From contig JAFAYL010000062.1 of assembly GCA_019240405.1 (NCBI GenBank), positions 1-64,000 of the forward strand: a stretch of 64,000 nucleotides of DNA. The letters are read 5' to 3'. The first letter of the stretch is position 1; each line of letters begins with the position of its first letter. Under the pieces are notes generated by a model. The model ran no database searches. It worked only from the letters and a program-made list of their open reading frames with translations, and was not told where the DNA came from. Position numbers and translations under genes: made by a program. Below, in pieces: positions 53,919 through 62,750 of the stretch. The DNA is from Acidobacteriaceae bacterium (GTDB taxonomy: Bacteria; Acidobacteriota; Terriglobia; Bryobacterales; Bryobacteraceae).

Positions 53919-55268
53919 ATGCTGAGAATCTTCCTGCCTGTGGCCGCAGCCTGCAGCCTGCTCGCCGACGCTCCGCCGAGTTCGCTAAATCCCCAAGTCG
54001 AGGCAATCGTGTCGCAAGTCTCGGCGGATCGGATTGCCGAGATTCAGAAAAAGCTCGAGAGCTTCGGCACTCGAAATATTTACTCGGCTACGGACAATCC
54101 GGCGCATGGAATCGGAGCGGCGAGAGAGTGGATTGCTGCGCAATTTCGAAGCTACAGTCCTAAACTGCAGGTCTCCTTCGATAAGCACAGACTGGCCAAG
54201 CAGGGCCGAGCGTTTCGGAATGTCGAAATTTGGAATATCGTTGCAGTTCTTCCTGGCACAGGTGAACCGGAGCGGCAAGTGATCATGAGCGGCCACTATG
54301 ATTCGATTCATTTGGTCTATCGCGCCGGGGCGGATGGCCAGAGGGAGCTAGATCCTGAAGCGACTGTAGCCGCGCCCGCGCCGGGTGTAACCGACGACGG
54401 CAGTGGGACGGCGGCGGTGATGGAATTAGCGCGTGTGATGAGCCAGTACCAGTTCAGAAAGAGCATTGTGTTCATCGCGTTCGCTGCGGAAGAATACGGA
54501 TTGTTCGGCAGCGGCCTTTATGCCGAGGCCGCGGCGGCCCGGCACGATTTGATAGAGGGCGTCTTCAATAACGACATCATCGGGAGTGACGTGACCGGAA
54601 ACGGCGAGACATCGAACCGGCATGTAAACGTCTATTCCGAAGAGCCGAACGATTCGAGCTCCCGGCAGCTTGCGCGCTATATGAAGCAAATTGCAGAGCG
54701 GTATCAGCCTGGCTTCGAAGTGAATCTTGTTTTCCGTCACGACCGCTTCGGCCGAGGTGGCGATCACAGTCCCTTCAATGCAGCCGGTTACGCGGCGATC
54801 CGGATCACAACACCAATGGAAAATTTCTCGAATCAGCACACGGCAACCGACACGTTCGCGAACACAGCGCCTGCATACACTGCACTCGTCGCGAAGGCGA
54901 ACGCTGCTGCGATTGCCGCGCTGGCCCTCGCACCCAAGGCGCCCGAGCTTGAATTGCCGCCGCCCACTCAAGGACGTGCGTTCGCGTCGCCATTGGGACG
55001 TGGATCGGGTTACGACGCAGTTATGACGTGGACGAACAAAAATCCGGAGCCTGATCTATGGGGGTATGCGGTTGTGTTGCGGAAGACGACCTCTCCATTT
55101 TGGGAACGGGAGATTTTCGCCGGCAATGTGACGCAGTTTACGCTATCGAATGTGAACATTGATGAGGTAGTGCTCGGCGTGAAGGCAATCGATAAGAACG
55201 GGAACGAGAGCCTCGTCTCAGTCTTCGTTAATCCCCCGTACCAGCAGCATAAGATCGAAACGTATTAG
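53919..55268 (+). CDS. M28-family zinc aminopeptidase
   Basis: From ATG 53919 the product has 449 residues with a signal peptide (LRIFLPVAAACSLLA). M28 metal ligands are visible: GHYDSIH, DDGSGTAAVMELAR, FAAEEYGLFGSG (catalytic Glu-Glu), DIIGSDVTGNG and a final His in FSNQHTATDTF. The C-terminal about 90 residues form a fibronectin-like beta domain (DAVMTWTNKNPEPDLWGYAVVLRK). It is a secreted or periplasmic peptidase that removes N-terminal residues. Confidence 0.87.
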   Translation: MLRIFLPVAAACSLLADAPPSSLNPQVEAIVSQVSADRIAEIQKKLESFGTRNIYSATDNPAHGIGAAREWIAAQFRSYSPKLQVSFDKHRLAKQGRAFRNVEIWNIVAVLPGTGEPERQVIMSGHYDSIHLVYRAGADGQRELDPEATVAAPAPGVTDDGSGTAAVMELARVMSQYQFRKSIVFIAFAAEEYGLFGSGLYAEAAAARHDLIEGVFNNDIIGSDVTGNGETSNRHVNVYSEEPNDSSSRQLARYMKQIAERYQPGFEVNLVFRHDRFGRGGDHSPFNAAGYAAIRITTPMENFSNQHTATDTFANTAPAYTALVAKANAAAIAALALAPKAPELELPPPTQGRAFASPLGRGSGYDAVMTWTNKNPEPDLWGYAVVLRKTTSPFWEREIFAGNVTQFTLSNVNIDEVVLGVKAIDKNGNESLVSVFVNPPYQQHKIETY

Positions 55269-55290
55269 ACGAAACGCCAGCCTATCCATC

Positions 55291-55650
55291 ATGGGCACGC
55301 CGCTGAACATCAGCTCACATGTCGAGGACGGCCTCGCGGTTTTGGACATTACAGGAGACTTGACCTTGGGGCCTTCTCTCACGACGCTTCGCGAGGCGGC
55401 CAAAAAAGCTCTGGATCCACAAAAGATCAAAGGCTTGGTCTTGCGCGTCGAGGGAGTTACGACTACCGATAGCGCGGGTCTTGGAGAGCTGACAGTGGTC
55501 TACACATTTGCAAGTAAACGCGATTGCCCGATCGCGATTGTAGGCGTGACTCCCGCTTTGCGGAAAATGCTGGAGATGACCCATCTCGATGCGCTGCTGC
55601 CTTCGGCGAGCGATGTGGCTTCCGCGAAAAAGCAGTTCCAGGATCGATAG
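55291..55650 (+). CDS. STAS-domain protein (anti-sigma factor antagonist-like)
   Basis: The 119-residue single STAS domain (GLAVLDITGDLTLGPSLTTLREAAKKAL, GLVLRVEGVTTTDSAGLGELTVVYTFA) has the phosphorylatable Ser in TDSAGLG. Such proteins bind an anti-sigma kinase in partner-switching. No kinase or sigma-factor gene is adjacent. It ends 4 bp before the dehydrogenase start. Confidence 0.87.
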   Translation: MGTPLNISSHVEDGLAVLDITGDLTLGPSLTTLREAAKKALDPQKIKGLVLRVEGVTTTDSAGLGELTVVYTFASKRDCPIAIVGVTPALRKMLEMTHLDALLPSASDVASAKKQFQDR

Positions 55651-55654
55651 ACGA

Positions 55655-57244
55655 TTGGATATTCAAGGCAAGCACATCATCGGAGAGGCAACCTCCTCAC
55701 TCGGGGACACCACGTTTTTCGCTTATGATCCGCGGGCAGAGCGCGCATTGAAGCCCGCCTTCTTTGAGGCGACACCTGAAGAGGTGGATCGCGCGCTCGA
55801 TTTGGCGGAAGTTGCCGCGCAACGACTCGGCGGGTTGCGGGCGGATCGCCTTCAAGAATTCCTGACCGTTGTTCGAAAGGAAATCAGTGCGGTTGGGGAT
55901 GAGCTTATTGAGCGGGCAGCGCAGGAAACCGGACTCGATGCAGAACGGCTCAAGAGTGAGCGCGAGCGCACGCTGAACCAAATCGGCCTGTTTGCGGAAA
56001 TTGTGAAAGAAGGCTCCTGGGTAGATGCACGGATTGATACGGCTCAACCCGAGCGCAAGCCGCTTCCAAAACCCGACGTGCGGCGAATGCTTCAGCCGGT
56101 CGGGCCCGTGGTCGTTTTCGGAGCGAGCAACTTTCCACTGGCATTTTCGGTTGCGGGCGGCGACACGATCTCGGCTTTTGCGGCGCGGAATCCAGTTGTT
56201 GTGAAAGCGCACCCCGCGCATCCCGGCACGTCGGAGCTGGTCGGGAATGCGATTGCCCGCGCTGTGAAGGCGGCCTCGATGCCCGAAGGAACGTTCTCAA
56301 TGCTGCAGAGCACGAAACCGGATATCAGCCTTGCGCTGGTTCGTCATTCGAAAACAAAAGCTGTCGGATTTACCGGCTCGCTGCGGGCGGGACGCGCGTT
56401 ATTCGATGCGGCGGCTCAGCGGCCTGATCCCGTTCCGGTCTATGCGGAGATGGGAAGCGTAAATCCCGTTTTTGTTCTTCCTGGGGCGCTCGAGAGCAAT
56501 GCGCGCGGCATTGCCGAGGGTTTGTCTCGATCGGTTCTGTTGGGGGTAGGGCAGTTTTGCACATCGCCGGGTTTGGTTTTCGGAGTAAACAACCAGGCGC
56601 TCGAAGCGTTTTCCGATCGATTGACGGAAGTGTTCCATCAAGCCGCGCCTGGCACGATGCTGAACCCGAACATTTCGAAATCGTACGCGGCAGATCTCAA
56701 ACGCTTCGAAGCCATCCACGGTGTTCGCGCCTGCCCTTCGTCCCGGGCGAGCGATCCTCAACGCACCGAAGCTCAACCCGCATTGCTGACCACCGATGCG
56801 GGCACGTGGATAAAGAACGGTGAACTTCACAAAGAGATTTTCGGTCCTGCGACAGTGCTGATTACTTGCGCGCGGCGAGAAGAGCTGATCGCGGCTGCCG
56901 AGGCGCTTGAAGGAAGCTTGACGGCAACGATTCATGGCACGCCGGAAGAGCTCGCCCAAAACGCAGATCTCATCGCGATATTAACCCGCAAAGCCGGACG
57001 TCTGATCTTTAATGGTTTTCCGACGGGCGTCGAAGTTGGGTACGCAATGCATCACGGTGGACCTTATCCAGCCACCACCGATGAAAAGTTTACGTCTGTT
57101 GGCGCAACGGCCATTTATCGCTTTGCACGCCCCATCTGTTATCAAAATTTCCCGGAACATCTGCTGCCGCCCGAGTTACAGGACGCGAATCCACGAAAAA
57201 TCTGGCGCTTCTTGAACGGGCAGCTTACGCGAGATCCTGTTTGA
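55655..57244 (+). CDS. Aldehyde dehydrogenase, ketoglutarate-semialdehyde (2,5-dioxovalerate) type
   Basis: I place the start at TTG 55655, giving 529 residues beginning with LDIQGKHIIGEATSS. An upstream ATG at 55589 would overlap the STAS gene and adds no conserved residues. ALDH motifs are VFGASNFPLAFSVAGGDTISAFAARNPVVVKAHPAHPGTS, GFTGSLRAGRALFDAA and GQFCTSPGLVFG with the catalytic Cys. This pattern matches the NADP-dependent 2,5-dioxovalerate dehydrogenases of pentose and hexuronate breakdown. Confidence 0.87.
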   Translation: MDIQGKHIIGEATSSLGDTTFFAYDPRAERALKPAFFEATPEEVDRALDLAEVAAQRLGGLRADRLQEFLTVVRKEISAVGDELIERAAQETGLDAERLKSERERTLNQIGLFAEIVKEGSWVDARIDTAQPERKPLPKPDVRRMLQPVGPVVVFGASNFPLAFSVAGGDTISAFAARNPVVVKAHPAHPGTSELVGNAIARAVKAASMPEGTFSMLQSTKPDISLALVRHSKTKAVGFTGSLRAGRALFDAAAQRPDPVPVYAEMGSVNPVFVLPGALESNARGIAEGLSRSVLLGVGQFCTSPGLVFGVNNQALEAFSDRLTEVFHQAAPGTMLNPNISKSYAADLKRFEAIHGVRACPSSRASDPQRTEAQPALLTTDAGTWIKNGELHKEIFGPATVLITCARREELIAAAEALEGSLTATIHGTPEELAQNADLIAILTRKAGRLIFNGFPTGVEVGYAMHHGGPYPATTDEKFTSVGATAIYRFARPICYQNFPEHLLPPELQDANPRKIWRFLNGQLTRDPV

Positions 57245-57245
57245 T

Positions 57246-58169
57246 ATGGATGTCGAGATTCCTGCGAACGTCGATTCATCCGACGTGAAATGCGGGACGA
57301 AGAAGGTCTCGCTCACGAATCTCCAGAAGATCTTCTGGCCGGAGCTTAAAAAAACGAAACGCGATCTTCTCGCGTATTACGCCGGTATCGCATCGACCAT
57401 TCTTCCTCACTTGAAGAACCGGGCCATGGTCATGAAACGATACCCGAACGGAATTGAGGGTGAGTTCTTTTTTATGAAGCGAACACCCGCGCACAGGCCC
57501 GCATGGATTGAGACCTGTTCGATTGCTCACAAGTCGGGCAATGTGATCGATTTTCCGATTGCGCAAGATCTCGCTTCCTTGCTTTGGATTGTAAATCTGG
57601 GTTGCATTGATTTAAACCCCTGGTATGCGCGATGCGATGACGTGGACCGCCCGGATTTCCTGCATTTCGATCTCGATCCAGTGCCGCCAGCGGAATTTGC
57701 GCAAGTTCGCGAGGCGGCGCTGTTGGTCAGAGCTTATTTGGAGGAACGGAACGTCCACAGCATAGCCAAGACGACGGGATCGCGCGGTATCCATATATAC
57801 GTTGCGATTCGCCGCGCGCCTCTGCAAAAAGACGTTTGGCGCGTTGCGAAACGCGCGGCACTGGAGCTGGCGAAACAACATCCGGATCTGCTCACGGCTG
57901 AATATCGCGTTGCGAAACGCCCTGCCGGGCACGTGTTGGTCGATTACAATCAGAACGCCTGGGGAAGGACGTTGGCTTCGGTCTACTCAGTGCGGCCGCG
58001 GCCCGAGGCGACTGTTTCCGCGCCGGTTACCTGGGAGGAAATTGAGGCGGGCATTTCGGCTTCGGCTTTGACGATGGATACGGTGCCTGCACGGGTCAGG
58101 AAACTGGGCGATCTTTTCAAGGCGCTTCTTCAGACGCGCTCGCGCTGCCCACTGGAGGTCCTGGGATGA
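57246..58169 (+). CDS. LigD-type polymerase/primase of non-homologous end joining
   Basis: The 307-residue stand-alone archaeo-eukaryotic primase domain has VSLTNLQKIFWPELKKTKRDLLAYY at the N-terminus, the metal Asp pair in FLHFDLDPVPP and the nucleotide-binding SIAKTTGSRGIHIYVAI. It fills gaps at broken DNA ends. It overlaps the ligase gene as ATGA and follows the dehydrogenase by 1 bp. In many bacteria it is one domain of a larger LigD. No Ku gene is in the window. Confidence 0.9.
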   Translation: MDVEIPANVDSSDVKCGTKKVSLTNLQKIFWPELKKTKRDLLAYYAGIASTILPHLKNRAMVMKRYPNGIEGEFFFMKRTPAHRPAWIETCSIAHKSGNVIDFPIAQDLASLLWIVNLGCIDLNPWYARCDDVDRPDFLHFDLDPVPPAEFAQVREAALLVRAYLEERNVHSIAKTTGSRGIHIYVAIRRAPLQKDVWRVAKRAALELAKQHPDLLTAEYRVAKRPAGHVLVDYNQNAWGRTLASVYSVRPRPEATVSAPVTWEEIEAGISASALTMDTVPARVRKLGDLFKALLQTRSRCPLEVLG

Positions 58170-59197
58170 GTCTTCCTCTGCCGGTCGATTATGCGCCGAT
58201 GGAGGCGGATACCGCGAGAGAGATTCCGAGCGGTCCGGAGTGGGAGTATGAGCCCAAATGGGATGGATTTCGGTGCCTTGCCTTTCGCGATGGGACCAAG
58301 CTCGACATCATGTCGAAATCGGGCCAGCCGCTGGCGCGTTATTTCCCTGAAATCAAGGCAGCGCTGCTGTCGCTGGATGCAGAGAAGTTCGTGATCGATG
58401 GCGAGCTCATCGTCACGCGCGACCGTACGTTGAGCTTCGATGATCTACTCCAGCGCATTCATCCTGCAGAAAGCCGGATCAAGAACCTATCCCAAGAGAC
58501 TCCGGCAACGCTGATGGTGTTCGACTTGCTCGTGAACGATCGAGGCGCAGACCTCTCGAATCGAGTATTGGACGAACGGCGAACGGCTCTCGAACAGTTT
58601 GCGGCGAAATATCTCGAAAGCCAAAACCGTATCCGGCTGTCTCCGCGCACGCGCGATTTCGATGTCGCGAAGGCGTGGTTCAAGAGAATGGCAGGCCCGC
58701 TGGATGGAATCATCGCGAAACGTGTCGACCGGCCATACGCATCGGGCGAACGCATCTCCATGCTGAAGATTAAGAATCTTCGAACGGCGGATTGCGTGGT
58801 CGGCGGATTCCGCTATGGCACGAAACAGAAGCTCGTCGGATCACTGCTTCTCGGGCTGTACGATGATGCTGGTCTGCTGAATCATGTCGGCTTCACGTCC
58901 GGCTTAGCCGCTGCGGAGAAACCTGCGCTGACAAAGCGCTTGGAGGCGCTTAAAAGGGAGCCTGGATTCACCGGTTCCGCGCCCGGTGGACCAAGCCGGT
59001 GGAGCACGGAGCGCAGCGGCGAATGGGAACCGCTAGCCCCGGAGCTGGTCGTTGAAGTGCAATATGATCATTTCTCAGGCGACCGCTTCCGCCATGGGAC
59101 GAAACTGCTGCGATGGCGCCCCGAGAAAGCTCCGGAAGACTGCACGCTGAAGCAGGTTCGGCGCGAGAGCGAATCGCCGTTAACTTTGCTGAGCTGA
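58166..59197 (+). CDS. ATP-dependent DNA ligase (LigD ligase domain type)
   Basis: The 343-residue ligase has adenylation motif I (YEPKWDGFR, Lys31), motif III-like FVIDGELIV, LDGIIAKRVDRPYASG and motif V MLKIKNLRTADCVVGGF, followed by the OB-fold (VVEVQYDHFSGDRFRHGTKLLRWRPEK). It joins DNA ends made ready by the polymerase encoded immediately upstream. Confidence 0.92.
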   Translation: MSLPLPVDYAPMEADTAREIPSGPEWEYEPKWDGFRCLAFRDGTKLDIMSKSGQPLARYFPEIKAALLSLDAEKFVIDGELIVTRDRTLSFDDLLQRIHPAESRIKNLSQETPATLMVFDLLVNDRGADLSNRVLDERRTALEQFAAKYLESQNRIRLSPRTRDFDVAKAWFKRMAGPLDGIIAKRVDRPYASGERISMLKIKNLRTADCVVGGFRYGTKQKLVGSLLLGLYDDAGLLNHVGFTSGLAAAEKPALTKRLEALKREPGFTGSAPGGPSRWSTERSGEWEPLAPELVVEVQYDHFSGDRFRHGTKLLRWRPEKAPEDCTLKQVRRESESPLTLLS

Positions 59198-59206
59198 AAG
59201 TCGATA

Positions 59207-59929
59207 TTACTCCAGCAGCTTCGCTGCGGTTTCTTTCAGAGCCACTCCGGTCAATTGTCTCCGTTGAGCTTCGTTCATCAGAAAGACGAGCTTATTCGCG
59301 GCAGCTTCGTAGGACAGTCCACTGGATTGAATGTTCGAAATGCAGTTCCGCTCTGCATCCGTGCGGCCAGGCTTTGGGTTCCAGGTTAGATAGACGCCCA
59401 GGCTGTCGGGTGCGCTCAAGCCGGGACGCTCGCCGATGATGACAATAGCCAGTTCCGCGCCAACTGCAGCACCGATGTGATCGCCGATTGCGACGCGCCC
59501 CTGATGGACGATGAAGACCGGGTTTGCTTCGTCCGTCTTGAAATCTAGGCGCTCGAAAACTTCTTCGAGAAACGACGCGCTATGGCGATGCACGGCAAGC
59601 GACGAGAGACCGTCGGCAACAACGAAAGCATACCGGCGCGGTCTGTGCAAGTTTGACAATTCCGCGAGGGAATCGCCGTTCAAGGTCCTGCCTTTGTCCG
59701 GGTTTCGCAGATATTGCTCGCGATTTTTTGCCGTGCTGCGCAGAATACGCGATCCCCAGCCTCGGGCGGCAAACTCTTGCGCGAGAGAAAAACTATCGAG
59801 TGGAAAGTGAACAGCTTCTCTTGCGCGCGCATGGGCCAAACGAAACGCGAGCAGTGGTTTTGTCGGAAGGCTATCGCCCGCCAAGCCGAGGCTTACGCGC
59901 GCCGGTGTGTAGTTTGTGAGGGCTTTCAC
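59207..59929 (-). CDS. eutC: Ethanolamine ammonia-lyase small subunit EutC
   Basis: I choose the GTG at 59929, which overlaps the eutB stop as GTGA and gives 240 residues (VKALTNYTPARVSLGLAG). Features include FRLAHARAREAVHFPLD near the N-terminus, VVADGLSSLAVHRHSASFLEEVF and LAIVIIGERPGLSAPDSLGVYLTW, all typical of EutC. With EutB it binds adenosylcobalamin and splits ethanolamine to acetaldehyde and ammonia. Confidence 0.92.
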   Translation of the reverse strand: MKALTNYTPARVSLGLAGDSLPTKPLLAFRLAHARAREAVHFPLDSFSLAQEFAARGWGSRILRSTAKNREQYLRNPDKGRTLNGDSLAELSNLHRPRRYAFVVADGLSSLAVHRHSASFLEEVFERLDFKTDEANPVFIVHQGRVAIGDHIGAAVGAELAIVIIGERPGLSAPDSLGVYLTWNPKPGRTDAERNCISNIQSSGLSYEAAANKLVFLMNEAQRRQLTGVALKETAAKLLE

Positions 59930-61275
59930 GCTTCGAGTAGCGCTGTCATTTCGTGCAATGCGGCGCGCCGTTGTTGAAACCATGCCTCGAACTCCGGAGC
60001 GGGCCGCAGGCCGAAGACAGATCGCAAATACAGCGCGTCATGAAACGAGCTGCTTTGATAACTCAACATAATGTCGTCCGCGCCTGGCACGCCCATAATA
60101 TAGTTCACCCCCGCTGCGGCCAGCATGGTCAGGATCGCGTCCATGTCGTCGTCGTCAGCCTCGGCGTGATTCGTGTAGCAGACATCGCAACCCATCGGCA
60201 AACCGAGCAGTTTTCCGCAAAAATGATCTTCGAGCGCGGCGCGGAGAATCTGCTTGCCATCGTATAGATACTCAGGGCCGATAAATCCGACGACGCTGTT
60301 GACCAGCATCGGCTGGAAGTGGCGCGCTAAGCCGTATGCGCGTGCTTCACATGTCTGTTGGTCGATGCCGTGATGAGCGTTGGCCGAGAGTGCGCTGCCT
60401 TGTCCGGTTTCAAAATACATCACGTTTTCGCCAACCGTTCCGCGCTTCTGCTCACGCGCCGCTTGATGAGCTTCTTTCAGAATTCCGAGATTAATTCCAA
60501 ACGATGTGTTCGTGGCTTCCGTTCCCCCGATGGATTGGAACACTAGATCTACCGGCGCGCCCGCCGTGAGCGCGTCCATCTGGGTGGTCACGTGAGCCAG
60601 GACGCAGCTTTGAGTCGGAATTTCATAGCGCTCTCGGATCGCGTTTACGAGTCGAAGCAGAGTCTGAATGATTTCAGGATTATCGGAAACAGGATTAATG
60701 CCGATCACGGCGTCTCCGCTTCCGAGCATCAGGCCGTCAATAATGCTCGCCGTGATTGCCTGCGGGTCATCTGCGGAGTGGTTGGGCTGCAATCGTGTGG
60801 ATAGACAGCCCGGCGTCCCGACAGTCGTGCGAAAGCGAGAGACAACGTGAACTTTTCGCGCTACTTTGACCAGATCCTGCGCGCGCATCAGTTTCGAAAC
60901 CGCCGCAACTTGTTCGGGTAGCAGACCCGGCGCGAGGCGCGCGAGCGTTTCGCCGGTGACATTGTTATCGAGAAGCCAATCGCGGAATTCGCCGGTAGTC
61001 AGGCTCGAAATCGGAGAGAAGGCTTCCGCATCAAGTGTGTCGAATATAAGCCGTGTGATCTCATCGGTTTCGTACGGGATCAGCGCCTCTGCGAAAAATT
61101 CTTTTAGCGGCAGGTCAGCCAGGACCATTTGCGCTGCAACTCGCTCTTCCGAAGTTTGCGCTGCAATTCCCGCAAGCTGATCGCCGGATCGCAGAGGAGT
61201 CGCTTTCGCGAGTAAGCTTTTGAGATCGGCAAAATCGTACACGCGGGAGCCGAGCGTTGTGCGATAACGGCTCAT
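59926..61275 (-). CDS. eutB: Ethanolamine ammonia-lyase large subunit EutB
   Basis: The 449-residue product has family signatures SRFRTTVGTPGCLSTRLQPNHSADDP, DAVIGINPVSDNPEIIQTLLRLV, FQSIGGTEATNTSFGINLGIL, YFETGQGSALSANAHHGIDQQTCEARAYGLARHF and MGCDVCYTNHAEADDDDMD. It forms the catalytic barrel. It overlaps the permease stop by 4 bp upstream and eutC by 4 bp downstream. No carboxysome-like shell genes are present nearby. Confidence 0.95.
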   Translation of the reverse strand: MSRYRTTLGSRVYDFADLKSLLAKATPLRSGDQLAGIAAQTSEERVAAQMVLADLPLKEFFAEALIPYETDEITRLIFDTLDAEAFSPISSLTTGEFRDWLLDNNVTGETLARLAPGLLPEQVAAVSKLMRAQDLVKVARKVHVVSRFRTTVGTPGCLSTRLQPNHSADDPQAITASIIDGLMLGSGDAVIGINPVSDNPEIIQTLLRLVNAIRERYEIPTQSCVLAHVTTQMDALTAGAPVDLVFQSIGGTEATNTSFGINLGILKEAHQAAREQKRGTVGENVMYFETGQGSALSANAHHGIDQQTCEARAYGLARHFQPMLVNSVVGFIGPEYLYDGKQILRAALEDHFCGKLLGLPMGCDVCYTNHAEADDDDMDAILTMLAAAGVNYIMGVPGADDIMLSYQSSSFHDALYLRSVFGLRPAPEFEAWFQQRRAALHEMTALLEA

Positions 61276-62750
61276 CTACTCTCCCGTGCTAGTATCGCGG
61301 CTTTCTCAATGCGGCTTTCACGAACAGCAAACTCTTCTTCGGGCGAAAGGATGAGACGCTTTCGCGCGTAGACGGCGAAATAGAGCAGCCCGCAGAGGAA
61401 CCACAGTAAGGCGCCCCAAGCTCCTGGGCGATATTCCCGCCTTGAGAAGAGCGCCGCGAATGTTAGCGCCGAGATCGCCATCGCGCCCAGCGCTCCAGCG
61501 ATGCCAAGCGGACTTCGGAATGGCCGATCAATGCCGGAGTGCCGTAAGCGGAGCACAACGAACGACAACATTTGAAAAAGATATGCCAGGACCGCGCCGA
61601 ATACCGCCATGTTCAGCAGAACTCCTGCGACCGGGCTATGCTGCGGTAGGTATTGGATCACCAGAGCCGCTCCAAATCCAAGAAGCGAACCTGCGATCAG
61701 CGCGCGGTATGGCGTTTTACGCTTGTGGTGAGTCACCGAAAGCCAACAGGGAAAGTAGCCCGCGCGAGCGAGCGAATAAATCTGCCGGCCGTACGCATAG
61801 ATGATCGCATGAAAACTGGCAATCAGCCCGGTACAGGCGATGAGCGCGAGTATTTTCGATTGCAGTCCCTCCCCGAAGAGCGTTCGAAATCCGAGAAATA
61901 ACGGCTCGTTCGATCTGCCCACCGCCGCCGCGCCGGGCGCTATTCCGGAGTTCAAAGTCAAGACCGCGAACGCAAACACGATCAGCGTGACAAGCGCCCA
62001 CAAAATCCCTTTCGGCATGCTCCGGTGAGGCTCGTGCGTTTCTTCCGCCGCTAGCGGCAACTGCTCGATTCCGAGATATACCCAGAGCGCGAAGGGGAGG
62101 CAACTGAAGATGCCCGCCGTTCCTTTGGGAAGCCAGTCCGTGCCTTCGAGCGCCCAGCGATGCAAATCGAAGTGAGGAATGGCGGCGATGGAAAAGATCG
62201 ACAAAACAGCCAGCGCGCTCAGAGTGACGAGGGCGGAAACAGCGAACGAAATTTCAACGCCCAGAATGTTCAACCCCACGAACACGCCATAACAAAATAG
62301 CCACCAAAATGGCGCCCACGAACCCGGCGTGTGGAAGATTGCGCCGAGATAACCGCCCAATCCAACGACGATGACGGCCGGCGTGAAGATGTATTCGATG
62401 TTTTCGGCCAAGCCGGTGATGTATCCGCACCAGGGGCCGAGAGCGGTTCGGGCAAACGAATACGCGCCGCCGGCGTGCGGGAGCGCCGGAGACATTTCCG
62501 CGAGACTGAAGCACAGACATACATACAGCACCGTCATGATTCCCAGCGCGGCAAGCAGTCCTCCGAAACCGCCGGATAAAAGGCCGAAATTCCAGCCGAA
62601 GAAATCTCCGGAAATGACCGCGCCCACTCCCAAGGCCCAGAGATGGAATGCGCTCGCATGCCGCTTCAGCCCGCATCGCCCCACAAGCTCGCGCGGTGTC
62701 TCGCGATAATGCGGCGAATCCGTGATGGTTTTGAGCAGTCTCGAACTCAA
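61272..62750 (-). CDS. Ethanolamine/amino acid permease (APC superfamily)
   Basis: About 492 residues from TTG 62750, which overlaps the upstream stop as TTGA with GAGG before it. A longer frame to 62852 would overlap the CRTAC1 gene by about 100 bp. It has about twelve membrane segments. The N-terminal APC motif is GVGAVISGDFFGWNFGLLSGG, which matches ethanolamine (Eat) permeases, and LPHAGGAYSFARTALGPWCGYITGLAENIEY is also of that type. It is co-transcribed with eutBC, so ethanolamine import is the likely role. Confidence 0.88.
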   Translation of the reverse strand: MSSRLLKTITDSPHYRETPRELVGRCGLKRHASAFHLWALGVGAVISGDFFGWNFGLLSGGFGGLLAALGIMTVLYVCLCFSLAEMSPALPHAGGAYSFARTALGPWCGYITGLAENIEYIFTPAVIVVGLGGYLGAIFHTPGSWAPFWWLFCYGVFVGLNILGVEISFAVSALVTLSALAVLSIFSIAAIPHFDLHRWALEGTDWLPKGTAGIFSCLPFALWVYLGIEQLPLAAEETHEPHRSMPKGILWALVTLIVFAFAVLTLNSGIAPGAAAVGRSNEPLFLGFRTLFGEGLQSKILALIACTGLIASFHAIIYAYGRQIYSLARAGYFPCWLSVTHHKRKTPYRALIAGSLLGFGAALVIQYLPQHSPVAGVLLNMAVFGAVLAYLFQMLSFVVLRLRHSGIDRPFRSPLGIAGALGAMAISALTFAALFSRREYRPGAWGALLWFLCGLLYFAVYARKRLILSPEEEFAVRESRIEKAAILARESR

